Positions 45,649-57,636 of a stretch of 64,000 bases of DNA are shown in pieces; within the stretch, counting starts at the first letter, position 1; every line of letters starts with the position of its first letter. Origin of the DNA: Aquanectria penicillioides (Eukaryota; Ascomycota; Sordariomycetes; Hypocreales; Nectriaceae); assembly GCA_003415625.1 (NCBI GenBank), contig PYIU01000005.1, forward strand, positions 2,113,001 to 2,177,000, written 5' to 3'. The translations under genes were made by a program, and so were the position numbers. A model generated the notes under the pieces. It saw only the letters and a program-made list of their open reading frames with translations. It did not search any database and was not told the origin of the DNA.

Positions 45649-48600
45649 TTACTCGACTTTTGGTGTAGGACCCGAGACTCCGTTAACTGCGGCACTGGCA
45701 GGGGTAGATGTCTTTGCATCACCAGCATTGGAGCCAGGTCCGGATCCGTTGGTAACAATTCCAGCCTTCTTTTCATCCTCTCCGCTATCGTCGTAGTCCT
45801 CGTCAACCTCCATCTTTCGAGCCGCCCTCTCGGGCTCGGCAGGAGGAGGAGCTGGGCGAGCAGCCGGCGGGTGCTCCAGGCTCTGAGGGCGTTCCTCCTT
45901 GGGAGTTGGGCCGGCCGGGGGCTTATCATGAACACCTGGCAGGGGGCTAGGGCCTGACTGCATGGGAGGCAGGTGGTTCGGTCCTGGGGCATGGCTTGGG
46001 GATGGTGGGCTGCATCAGAGGGGTGATAGCTGTCGCTAGGGTGACGAGGGGGCTCCTCAGGTCTCCTAGGCTCCTCGGGACGACGTTGCTCCTCTGCTCG
46101 GCGCGGGTCTTCAGCACGGCGAGCTTCAGATGAGTTTCGACGGTAAGAATCACGAGGAGGAGTAGAGGGTCGTCGATGACGCATGTCATCAAGGCGAGCG
46201 CGGTTCTCTTCATTGGCTTGTTTTTTGGCGACAGACTCCTCTTCCCACTCTCGCATTCGCTTAGGACCAACAGAAGGTGGTCGGTCATCAATCCTCTGCA
46301 CAGGACCATCAGCCACTGAGGTAGGAGGCCCCGGGGCCCAGGTGGTCCAGGAGGTCCGGGAGGTCCATTTTCAGGGGGTCCCTGAGAAGACATCTCAGGG
46401 TGATGAGCGTACAAAGGGGGAGGTGCCTGGTGCTGGGGGTACGCCGACTTGGGAGAGGGCATCCGGGTATCATGGACAGGGCGTCCATCGGGGCGAGGGC
46501 TGTTGGTAGGTCTAAAGGGAGCCATGCCATTAGGGGGGTTCGCGCCATTGGCGTTGCTTGGTGGGGGGCCGAAGCAGATGGAGTAGCTCCGCCCCAGTTG
46601 GGGTTCGCAACGCGACGCTCAGAAGCAGGAGCCGAAGACTGAGACTGGGGAGGAGGAGGAGGAGGCTGGGAGTACTGGTGACCTTGAGGGGGAGGAGGAG
46701 TACCTCGGCGGGTAGGGCCAGGTCGGTTAGGATCGTTGTAGGGCTGACGCATCTGCTGATCCTGCTGAGGGCTGGGTTGTCGCTGCAAAGGGGGAGCAGG
46801 ACCGCCGCGGAAGGGTTCACCACCACGGGACTCATAGGGGTTCGGCGGCTGAGGGGGAGGGTTGATGTTCGACAGCCGGCCAGCCCAATTGTCGCCAGCA
46901 CCTTGGGGGGGTGGGGAGGGCCGGTAACAGGAGGCTGTTGAGTAGAGCCTCCCCATTGTGGTCCAACCGGTCCAGCAGCCTGGTAAGCCTGGGGATGCAC
47001 GTCGGCGGGCTGGGGTGCTGTGGGAGGTGGTCCTCCGTTAGTTCCGCCAGAGCGGAGGAGCTGCAGGCGAGCCTTGATGTGAGGGTTGCCGGGATCAAGC
47101 TCAGCAGCACGCTGATAGGCATCCAGGGCGTCGGTGATCTGGTTGTTGCAGCTCTCGTACTAAGTACCGATTAGCGTCAGGTACAAATTATCTTGATACA
47201 AGCCTTCACTTACCAAAGTGCCAAGATCATACCAGACTTCTGAGATGTAAGGGTTCAAGCGAATAGCTCGGGAATAAGCATCCAGGGCGTCTCGGTACTG
47301 GTTGATCTGGTAGTAGAGCACGCCAATGGAGCACCAGAAGGTCGGGTTCTTGCCATCGCGGTAGACGGCTTGCTGGTATGCCTCATAGGCCTTGGGGTAC
47401 TTCTGCTGAGACATGTAGCATCGACCAAGAAGGTACCAGCTCTGAGCATCCTGGTTATCTGGTGCATGTTAGTCCTGTCTTCAATGCAAAGGCTCGCGTA
47501 GACTATTCGTACCTGCGCTCACAGACTTCTCAAGATACTGGATTGCACGATCCTGGCTTTCATAGGTGTTGCTCTGTTGGTGATGGAGCCACCCGAGTTG
47601 CTGAAGAACCTTGGCATGGTTAGGAGAGTGGTCCAGAACGCGCTGGTAGGCAGCCTTGGCGCTGTCAAACTAGTGCAACCGTTAGTCGCAACATAATAAA
47701 ATTGATATCCAGGCTTTCTTACATCTTTCTGCTGCTCATGGACGTGACCAATTTGGAACCAAATGTCCTCCTGGGTCAGGGGACCGGGAGGGGAGTTGAC
47801 GATGTATTTGAAGCACTGACGCCTGTTAGCTTAGGAAGGCTGGCACACGATGAAGGTGGTTAGCTTACGTCAAGCGACTGGTTGTACTTGGACTGCTGCT
47901 TATAGATTATTCCAAGTCGGAAGTAAATTTCATTGGCCTTCTCGAAATCGGGTTGAATGTGCATGACCTGAGAGAAGGCCTCTTCGGCGTAGTCGTAACT
48001 ACCATATCGGTCGTAAAGAATACCAATGCCATACCAAAGCATTGGGTCCTGTGCATCATTAGGTCTTGATCAAATGCGCGACGGTTGACAAAGGGGGGGG
48101 GGAAACATACCTTGGGATCTCTGAGGTTGACCAGGGCCTGCTGGTAGGCATCGTAGGCTTTCTGAAGATTCTCGGTCATCAAATAGCAGTGGCCTAACAC
48201 GCGGTTAGCATTGCGACGGGGAGTCAGATAGACGCGACATACCAAGGTTACCCCAGGCCTCGCCATTGTTCTGGTCAAGCTGGACGATGGCGCGGAAAAA
48301 TTCAAGCGCCTTGTCGAAGGCTTCGCGACCCTTGAGAAGCATTCCGATGGCGTTCATGGCCGGAGTAGAGTTGGGATTAGCTTGGAGGGCACGCTCGTAA
48401 GCATGCATGGCCTCATCAGGGACGCGCAAGAGCTCCGAGAAGCTTCCTGTGATGGTGTGAGCGGACGTGAAGGGGTAAGCGCGCGACAACACAGAAACCT
48501 ACCAATCTGCAACCAAACAGCCTCGTTCATGGCCGCAATCTGGTGTGACGGCGCGAAGTGACTAGGCTGAACGCCTGGAGGCGGTGGAGGTGGAGGTGGA

Positions 48601-48662
48601 GGGACTTGGCCCTGATGCTGCTGCATCTGCATCATAGTCGGCGATGCGTGGTGGTTCGCCAT
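45649..48662 (-). CDS. ssn6: TPR transcriptional corepressor CYC8/SSN6 (four apparent frameshifts)
   Basis: Subunit of the Tup1-Cyc8 global corepressor, which bridges DNA-binding repressors to Tup1 in the nucleus. Start MANHHASPTMMQMQQHQGQV at 48662. Eight exons with introns 48447-48502, 48194-48242, 48049-48110, 47816-47868, 47670-47722, 47459-47512, 47160-47213, all in phase. About ten TPRs fill residues ~45-400 (e.g. AWGNLGHCYLMTENLQKAYD, WYGIGILYDRYGSYDYAEEA, FWCSIGVLYYQINQYRDALD). The last exon encodes a Pro/Gln-rich tail with a charged segment (RMREWEEESVAKKQANEENR) and ends ...SGPTPKVE. In this tail the frame breaks at G7 46905-46911, G6 46563-46568, near 46329-46336 and at 45986-45989 (C runs in sense); each time the sequence resumes as if the run were one base longer. 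The TPR part is clean. Identity is firm. Confidence 0.93.
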
Positions 48663-51600
48663 GGTGACGGAGGCGCTGGGTGGCTATTCGCAAGGGGGAG
48701 AAATGAAGGTGTGACGGCGAGGTGAATAACTAAGGAACTGGCCCGCGAGGGTATACCGGCTGTGATTCAGAATCCGTCCGATGCTGGCGACAACCGCGGC
48801 GCTCGAGATGGATGGTGGTTCTGGTCAATGCCCGACAACGTGTCGGGGGCACAGGTCGACGAGAGCGTATCAGACGCCTCGGCGAAAGAGGGAAGGGGAA
48901 AAAAACACGGTCGATGGAGGGAAGGGCGTTGGAGGAGTGGAATCGGTGGCAGGAAGGGTAACACAGGGAGCGACCCAAGGCGCGGAGAGACAAGAATGAC
49001 AGGCGCCGATGAAGCCGTACCCAGGCAACGGAATGGGTGGGAAGAAAGAAAGTGAGGAGTTGGGAAGAGGCATGGGATGGTGGAGGAAGGACCTGCGCTG
49101 GCCTCGCAAACTCCCCTAACCCATGAAAAAGGAAGGAACGGGCAGTTTAGAGACACGGAGGCGTGAGGCGCCAAGCGAGAGGGGCCACCCCGGGCCATCC
49201 ATGCATTTTACTTTATTTACGGCCCTTGGGCAGGAGCCTCCCACGGCCATTTGGGGCCGCTAGCGCCTCTCAAAGGGGGAGTGCCGCGAGCTACCACACG
49301 CCCCAGCCACCCACTTCTGTCCCCACCACACACACTTGTCTCTCTCCAAAGTCTCCATGCATTTACTGACCATGCATCCACCCATCCACACCATCCAGAC
49401 GCTCAGAGAGGCCCAGCCCGTCGTCTCCCGGTGCCTCCCCAGAGAGTGACCTGTGGGCCCACCCCTGTGGTACCCGCGTACCACACTGGTCCTGGCGCCC
49501 CTGTGGTGCTTGTGGTCCAGGTGGCCGAGGATACGTATTGCCAAGGCTTGTGGGACAGAGCAACGCCAGACCGACGCCAGAGTGACGGGTACGTACCGAA
49601 GGGATCGATGAGATAATGGGGCACCCCCGGGCATATCGCCGGCGGGTCAGTGGCGCGTTCGGCAGCTGGAGACCTCAGCATGCTGAGCCGCTGGAGGCGG
49701 CTGACACACAAACACACCCACGCACAACAGGCTTCCAAGAGCAGGTCCCCCATTGACACGAGCACACTCGCTCGCGCATAGACAGAAACAGTTACAGCAC
49801 AGCAGCTCGCACATCCAGGCCGCCCTGATATGTCGCTCGGGGACACATCACATCGGATGCCTTGCTGGTCGCTCTTCTGCCCTCCCCACTCACACAGAAG
49901 ACGCCGCAGTTAAAGGCGAGGCAAGGGATGTATGAACGTGGAGAAGGCATCGATGATACGCGCAGCCGCATGTGCTCTGGTCACCCCGTTATCGCTTGGT
50001 GACCCGGCATTCGTCAAGCCTGAAGCATGAGTCGTTGGTTCACTACGTTACGAACGGAGCGGAAAATATCGTTATTCCATGTCCTGTCCAACACTTTGGC
50101 GCCACAGATCATCCCCTTCGGTAGTCGGCGGGCATTACCGTGGAGGGTTGTCGAGCCAAGTGATGCAAAAGGGAAAGAGGAAGAGCAAAGGGGGGGAAAA
50201 CACAGACATCCACGCACATGCATTTGCTGGCAAGGCGGAAGGTGGAGCGGAGGATTTTGCGAAGAGGCACAAAGTCGCGCACTCCGATGCCTTGTGTGTG
50301 TTCATCACTTTTGTTGCCAAGGCAAACGGGGCTTAGGGACGATTATACCCGGGGCAACACACGTCCGAGCTCCTGTGTGGCGCACCGCACCAAGAACGAT
50401 GAGATTGCTCAGAGTGGGAGGGCTATTTCAGGTACGTACCCGTCTAGATGACTGGCACCTAAGCCAAATGCTCAAAGGAGTAGAGCCCGCAGGGAACAGG
50501 CGTGTGAGAGGTTGCGGGCAGGCCCTGGAACGTCGCAGATGACATCGATTGATCGCATCCGTCATGTTGGTCTGCCCAGGTAGGAGACAAGCTTGGGGCT
50601 GGGCACTGTGGCCTGGTCCTTGAGGGGTGCGTCAGTCCTCCAGTTGGGAGGGGGCGCCTACGCAGCGCACTGCGGTGCGATGCGCGATGTCGATGTGACC
50701 TGGGGACGGTATGGGGAGACGGGTAACTTGACCGGCCGCCGGATCGAGATGGTGGTGATAAATAGCATTGGGCAACTAGTCCACTCCCAATCACAAAAAT
50801 TGAGCATCAACAACTGGCCGTGTCACAGACAGTTTGCGGGATAGGATGGGACAGGCAGCAAGGGGAATGGCCGATGTTTTCACCGCTCCACGGGGTTGCC
50901 ACTAAGCCGTTCCGGAAGTCACCCACGTGTTTTGTCCTCCGCGACCAGCAGTTCTAGTCAGCCGTTTCGGAACGCTGGCCTCGGCTGAGAGCCAAGAAGA
51001 TGGGCCAGGAATAGGAAACGAACGAAGGTAATAGGGGCGGTCCCAAACCCAAGCAGCGTCATCGCCCTGCAACCAGGTACGAGGTACGAATGACGAGCAA
51101 AGACAACTCAATGCACGTCCCTTGCGAAACTGAAGGGAGGCTGCTAATTCTACGCTGATGGAGCTATATGGGGGGGGCTTCGGGGCATTGACGAAACAGC
51201 TCCTGGCCGTCAATACTCCGTGCATATAGTATGGGGCAACAGCTCCAAAGCACGGGCGCCAGCTCTTGATGAATTTTTCATCTGATCCCTGGACATGGGC
51301 GCAAGATGAGGCTCGGTTTCAGTTCGGCGATCGAGGGCGATACCACAATTTTCCAAGGGGAGGTAACGTCTGCGACCAGACAGGCGAATTGTTTTGTCAA
51401 GGGTGTGATTCGGGGGAAACCTGAAAATTTCACGGGCGGCGGCGCCATCGGGCTGCGGCGCAGGGGAAGTCGCAGGCTCACAGCAAGGTGTGATGGTGGA
51501 TGGCATCACGGGATCGTTGAGAGAAAAGGAATGAAGACGAAGGCCAAAATGGTAAATCGAACTACAGGGATTCAGCCCCAATGATGATGAGTTTCGACGG

Positions 51601-52910
51601 CAGATTAACGCGAATGATTGGGAGGATCCGGAAAATAGGCTTGACCTCGCTAGCCTCAAAGTACGTATTTTCAGGACTCGGTGGTGGCATGGCTTTGGGC
51701 ACTTTCTCACAGATGCTGCCGGAGTGTTGAGGCAAGGCGTGGCTGCGGGCGGCAATGTGGGTGTTGGTCCGGGGTCCAGGGACAGGCTGGCAGGCTCGGA
51801 GAGCGCAGGAAACACGGGGGCGTTCTGACGAACGGTGATGTCGAAGAAACTAGGTCGGGGGTCCTCAGGGCACCAGCGCCGCGAGCGCCCAGTCCAGCCC
51901 AGCCCAGAAGCAGCCCCATCAACGACACAGACCGCAGGGGGGCCAGAGTCCAGGGCACAAGGGGAACCAGGGAAAGGGAAACAAGGGAACAGCAACAGCG
52001 AAAGGGACAAGGTCAAGGAAAGGGGGGGGGTGTGGAGGGCCATGAAGGGATGGGTGAATGGATGGATAGTTTGGATGGGGATGCCGGATGGTGACGATGA
52101 TGAGGATGGAGTTGACTCGAAAGGTGGGCCGAGATGGGAAGGGCCGGGAAAGGAGGGGGAGTGAAAACTGCCGAAAAGAGGAGGGCGTCCACAGAGCAAT
52201 AAAAGCCTCCGTGGGCAGCCGGCAGGGGTGGGCTTTTCTCCATGTTGATGGATGGTGCTTGTGCTTTGTGCAGCAGCTTGGTCGAGCTGGGCGGGTGGAT
52301 GGTGGATGGAGAGCGAGGGTACGTACCTAGGGTTCTAGCGGGTGGGGAAGAATCGGTGGAGAAAGCAGAGGGCGCCGCCAAAGAGAGAGATGATAGCGGG
52401 TGGGAGGATGGATGGATGGATGTGGATGGCGTTTACTGGGCCGGCCTGCGGCTGGTGGCTGGGGCTTGGTGGCTTCCCTGGCTTCCGGGCTCGGGTTCGA
52501 ATCTACTTTCCCGTCACCAGCAGCCGATTGATACTATGTGTGTGTACCTACTGGATGGAGAAGGGCGGTGTTTTTTTTCTGTTTTGTTTTTTTTAGGCGC
52601 ATAGGGAGCGATCGCAGAGTGAGGAGGTAGGTCAGCAAACAGGTCGCTTATTCTTCCATTCTATTGCCATGGGGCTCCCATTTCTTCAACCACTACGGAG
52701 TACTACATGCATGTATGGCGCCTCTCCCATCGCGTGCGGGAGATGGAGCGTCCTGTAGGTATGTAAGGTAAGGTAAGGACGGTAGGGTATCCGTACAGTA
52801 CGTAGGTAGGTTAATTGCCCAGGCCGTTTGCTGCCTCCCCATCCCCCAGTCCCCCAATGCCATCCACACCATGCGGCTATCGTCGTCCATTTTTCACACC
52901 AACCTGCAGC

Positions 52911-52955
52911 CCACGCACGCACGCACGCACGCACACGCATGCGCATGCGCACCCA
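52911..52955. repeat. Alternating purine-pyrimidine tract
   Basis: CACGCACG units run into GCATGCGCATGCGCAC. The alternating CG/CA steps and the GCATGCGCATGC palindrome favour Z-DNA or cruciform structure. Confidence 0.75.
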
Positions 52956-54282
52956 CATGCAGCACAGAACAGAACAGCACATTCGCAACGCAGCGCAGCG
53001 TCACACAGGCTGCCACACCCACCCACCACCACCGAGTGAGTCGTCTCGTCCCTCAACCACCCACACCCCCAGAACAGAACCAAAATCAGACATGCATTGC
53101 ATTGCACCGCACCGCACCTGTCCTTGCTGCACCCAGGCTGCACCTACCCAGCTGCATTGTGCCCGCATATTCTCTTTCCTTCTGTCGCTCTTCGCTGCTG
53201 GCCATCCTCACCTCTCTTTCTTTTCTTTTGCGAGGTTACGTCTTCGGTGGGCAGGTGGGTGGTCGGCGGCTGTTCCTGTGTGGGCATCTCATGCGTTTTC
53301 GTGCTTAAGCTCGTGCTCGCTGAACCTGAACATGTGTTGTCTCGTTTTGTCTCGCTTCATCACTGCCTTCTCCTCTCGCCCACTCTCGGCCCTCATCCTC
53401 AGACCCATACCCACATGCCTACACTCTCCTCCGCGCACCTCCACTTCCCTCCTCCTCCTCCTCTACTTCTCCTCCGCCACCACGAGGGCTTGCCTTCATC
53501 TTATTTCCGAATCCCACATCTTCCCCTCCTTCGGTCGGTCGCCCTATGCTACCCTCCCTACATACATACATGTCCCTACCTACATACCTCCATACCTAGG
53601 TACTAAGAGATAAGAGGGCCGCATCTCCAGCACACACATTTATTTTACTTGACCAGCACCCTGAATATACTCAAATTACCTCCCTATAAAGTCTTTTAAA
53701 AATAACAATTTCAAAATAATCTTTATTCCTCTTTCATTTTTTTATCTACAGATTTTTTTTCTTGTAATTTTTTTTTCTCTTTCAAAAGTATTTCTTTCCT
53801 TTTCAAGGCACACAAAATCTCGGGCTCAAAAAGGGTGCTCACCACAGGGTTGGGTGTGCTGGATAAGAGGTCCCGACATAGGTTGGTCAGTACCTGCCTT
53901 AGACAACCCCCATGTCTCTTGGGTCATGGCCACCCCCAAGGCCACCCACGTCACATCCGGTAGCCCACGTCCGTCATGATTTGCAGGCCCATAGCACGCC
54001 TTCACGCTGCTGGCCGTTGCTGGCGCATATTCTCGTTTCTCCCAGGTCTTCTGCCCGAAACCCCCAAGCCCCAGATATCGCCCGCGCTCATCCATCCACA
54101 CACCAAACATCCGACAACCGACCTTCCCACGTATTAGCTTCGCCGGAATACCTCCCAGTACGTACTCCACACCCTGGCCAAATTTCCCGTGGCGGCGCGC
54201 GCCCACACCCAACCAAAGCACCTGCTGATCAAGTCCCCAATCCAGGATACCCCCCGGCAGCCCACCACTCGACCGGCCGGTT

Positions 54283-54304
54283 GCCGCTGCCGCTGCCGCT
54301 GCCG
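54283..54304. repeat. Short GCTGCC hexamer array
   Basis: Three to four tandem copies of CCGCTG within otherwise non-repetitive DNA. Not in a supported gene. Confidence 0.7.
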
Positions 54305-57300
54305 CTCTTGCGCTGACGTGCCACTCGAGTGAGCAGAGGGATCTGGCTCGATCTGGTTGAAGCACCCAAAGCACCACCCAGGCTCGGGGGCGGCGCGGCG
54401 TTGCGGGTGTATTGCTGTCACCGTGCCACACCAAACTGCATCCAAAAATTGCTTTTTAGACCAGTGTCTCGTCTAGGCTGGCAGCACCTCCTGCTCGGTG
54501 CTGGCGCCGCTAAAGAGCCTATTCGCCGACGCTTAATGAGGGTTTCTCCTGGCGTGTGTGTCAGATTCCCGTCCGATGCTCCTCGTTGTTTCCTGGTCAC
54601 TCACTGTTGGCTGGTTGCCGCTCTCCCCTGAGGATACCATCCGCACCGCACGCGCCCGTCCTTTCAAGAGGGGCTAGCTGACTCGAAGACTCTACAATAG
54701 TGAGTAATGCGCCTCATCAAAGAGCAACTTGAAAAAGTAAGCACAGAGACAGAGTGTGGGAACGATGGAATAGCGGGTGCGGTGAGGGTCCCCCAATGAT
54801 CGATCCTATCCTTGCGTTCTTCCCTGCCTGCCTTGGCCGCCATCTCTCCCATCTCACCTCACCCATGCCTCGACACCCATGTTTTTGTCTCTCTCATCCA
54901 CACCACCATCAGCACTGCGCGACGCCATGAGCCAGCAACATCCAATCCATTGATCCATTCCGACAACTGTGAACTGTGGACTTTGGACGGCGGGCGCCAC
55001 ACGTGTTCGCTGATGGGCATGTTCCACCTCCGTCCTCGAAGGTTCTCACCACAGACGGGCCGACCAGTTCACATTTAGCCCCTCGGCCCTAATTCCTGCC
55101 TACAGTGCTTGCCTTATTTTTTTTATTTTTTATTCTTGAAATCATCCCGTCGGCGGCGGACGACGAAATGAGATACAGTATGGCCTGCCAAAGTTGGCGT
55201 CGACACCAAGCCTTTAGTGACCGGCCCCATCCAGAGCCGGCCATGTATGCATCCGAGGCTCCGCCCTGGGCCCCTAACGTTTACGTCTTGGACCTGTCTG
55301 GGCCCTTGCTGCAGGACATTCAGGGATCTCTCCACCCAGGAAAATAGATCGCGCCAGCTCGTACGCTGCCGCCCCGACAGGTCGCAGGTCACGGGTCAGC
55401 TGCGACGCGATTCTGTTACGGATTGCTAACGCCGGGAAACGTGCAGGCCACAGTTCCAAGCCTTGGCGCTGGATGACTCCACGCTTGAGGCACAGCGAAC
55501 CCCAGCCCCTCCGTCCTGACCGAAAACCCCCTTGAACCTCGCACAAGCTCCACAGAAACACTTGCCCAAAAGAATCGTCCGCAGTGCATGTTTGCATCTC
55601 CAGCGGGCGGTTGGGGGGGGGATTCACACGCGATGAATCAGTTCCCTACTGCCTGTCAGCTACACCACATTAATCGTCGTTGACAATGGTGAAATTTACT
55701 TTGCACTGTGCTCCTGTTCCCAAAGGCCCAATCGTGCACGGAAACACACTGGTCGCCACCATCTTTGTGCAACCACCAACCTGCATTCAACTGCGAGGCA
55801 CTCTGGTCCTCATCGGCAGACCGTCATGCGACCACGATCCTGTCGCATCAACGGTCCAGAGGGACCTCTTATCCAGCACACACAACGATAATGAGCATAC
55901 AAAAAAAATTTCGCTGAAGAATGTAAGAGGTAGATACTGAAGCAAGGTCATGAATCCAGGAGATTATATTATAGGGTATCTAAAGAGAGAAATATTCCTA
56001 TTTTTCTTCTTTTTTCCTTTGCACTCTCCCTTATCGGCAACTAGCATGCGGCAAGGAATAAAATATCAAACAGCAGTATCATTTTGTCAAGTTTGCACAC
56101 TCTACTACTCACCATCTCGTGGCGTATCTATCAATGGTGTTTTCGTCACATGCACATTTAGCGCTCTCATCGAAGCGCTTAGGTTCCGGTTTTGACATGA
56201 ACCAAGTTCGGACGGATGACGAAACTCAACACATGAACCACCAATTGTCATCAGCGATGCAGCCCACAACTATCAACTTACGGGATGGATCTGGAACATG
56301 AGACCCAGATTTGCCCAGTCGCAACTCCAGCCGAGATTTCCTAGCAATTCAACAGCCTTGGTCATTGAAAGGGAGCCAGCTAACTACCCAATCCAGATCA
56401 AAATCCCAGCGCTTAGTCTGGCTCACAGGTCGGTCTCACAACTGCGTCAGACAACTTGGAAACGGTCCAGGGTCTAAGGTATTGAAGAGAGAGGTTTCAG
56501 TGAAGTCATCTCTGTAAAGTCCGGAGAAATTAGGACCAGAGGCTACGTTTGGGGCTCTGGGTGACACCTGTAGTTCTAGTCCTTTGTCAATTTCAAATCG
56601 CCGAATATTGGCTTGTTCCCAAGTAAAATTGAGGCACGAGGCCATAATCTTCTGGTGTGCATCAGCCAACATCTGACAAGCTGTCCTCGATGCGTTCCAG
56701 GTGGGTCAATCCATTCCGACTTGACGGGAAACCATGACACATTTCTGGAGACATTCATACAGATCCACGCCGCCTCATCTTATCCGGAATCGACGTCTCC
56801 AGAGTCCCCATCGTGTCATAATCAGAGCCACCGCAAGCACCAGAGCCGTTTGGCGAGTCTGGATTCACCGCGGTGTCAGCCACGGGATGATCCAAACTCC
56901 CTTGCACAAGGCACATGCCGTAGGAGTGTCTCACTTGGCCCGAAGCCGCTTTCTTTTTCCCTTGTCCCGCCGGATCTACTCTGTGCTTGCTCTGTGTTGC
57001 GGACTGTGGAGCGGGATGGACGTGGAACAAGAACCCGGCTCATGATTATCCTAAGACAAGGGCAGAAAGACACAAGAAGGAAAGAATGGTCACGCCTCAT
57101 TGATCCCACGCCCCCTCCCTACTCACACTCGATGAGAGACACTGGCGTCGTTGGCGCCGTTTTAGGGGCTGTTGAGAGACTGGTATTTGGTGTAATGACA
57201 ATCATTCACCCTGACCACCTGGTACATCTGTGTCTCGTAGATTCTCTGTACACAAACAGTCTGACCCGCCCACACCCAGGCCAGGCCAGTACGTAGTTAG

Positions 57301-57531
57301 CACATCATCTATTTACCCCATGGACTTGGATGCCCACCGCATCCCTCGTCGGCAAAAGAAAATACAGTCAGCCAGTCAGCCAGCCAGAGAGGGCCGAGAG
57401 ACAAGCATGCATGATAGATAGCAGGTTCCTCGTCTCACCTACTTCCCCTCCCCACCGAGTTCGACCAAAAGAAAAACACAGACCGCACTTAATTTAGGAA
57501 GTTGTCGTCCGAGAGCAAAAAGGAAAAGCTC

Positions 57532-57636
57532 TGTCGGTGGAGAGGCTCGAACTCTCGACCTTTGGATGTCCCTGACCTTAGGTCAAGTCATGTGTAAATA
57601 TGAGACCAACGCTCTAACCAACTGAGCCACACCGAC
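57532..57636 (-). tRNA. tRNA-Met (CAT), elongator type, intron-containing
   Basis: Acceptor GTCGGTG pairs with CACCGAC, discriminator A. D arm GCTC-AGTTGGTTA-GAGC. Anticodon stem TTGGT/TCCAA, loop starting CTCATA (anticodon CAT). T arm GAGAG-TTCGAGC-CTCTC. A 31-nt intron follows A37; it contains the self-complementary TGACCTAAGGTCA and an ATGA able to pair with the anticodon. Mature length 74 nt. The AGTTGG D loop and GAGAG T stem match eukaryotic elongator Met rather than initiator. Confidence 0.93.

Larger units (their letters stand above)
48663..57531. other. Very long gene-poor region upstream of CYC8
   Basis: Nearly 9 kb in which I can support no protein gene. Frames are abundant but low-complexity: Pro-, Ser- or Gly-rich frames overlapping antisense equivalents. 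Present: purine-rich/G-rich stretches (around 48880-49070 and 51960-52160), ATGGATGG-type repeats near 52400-52425, GGTAAGGTAAGG and TAGGTAGG motifs near 52757-52812, alternating CACGCACGCATGCGCATGC at 52911-52955, CCTACATACATACATG and CCTACCTACAT near 53553-53600, T-rich DNA at 53690-53800, and a GCTGCC hexamer array near 54283-54304. Probably CYC8 regulatory DNA and long leader plus unknown sequence. Confidence 0.55.

Noticed and set aside
49260..52199. Several Pro/Ser-rich minus-strand frames of 100-330 codons
   Set aside because: They mirror purine-rich plus-strand sequence, overlap other frames on both strands and have no domain or intron structure.
52485..52510. GGTTCGAAT, T-loop-like motif
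   Set aside because: No T stem and no acceptor or D arm at the right distance, so not a tRNA.
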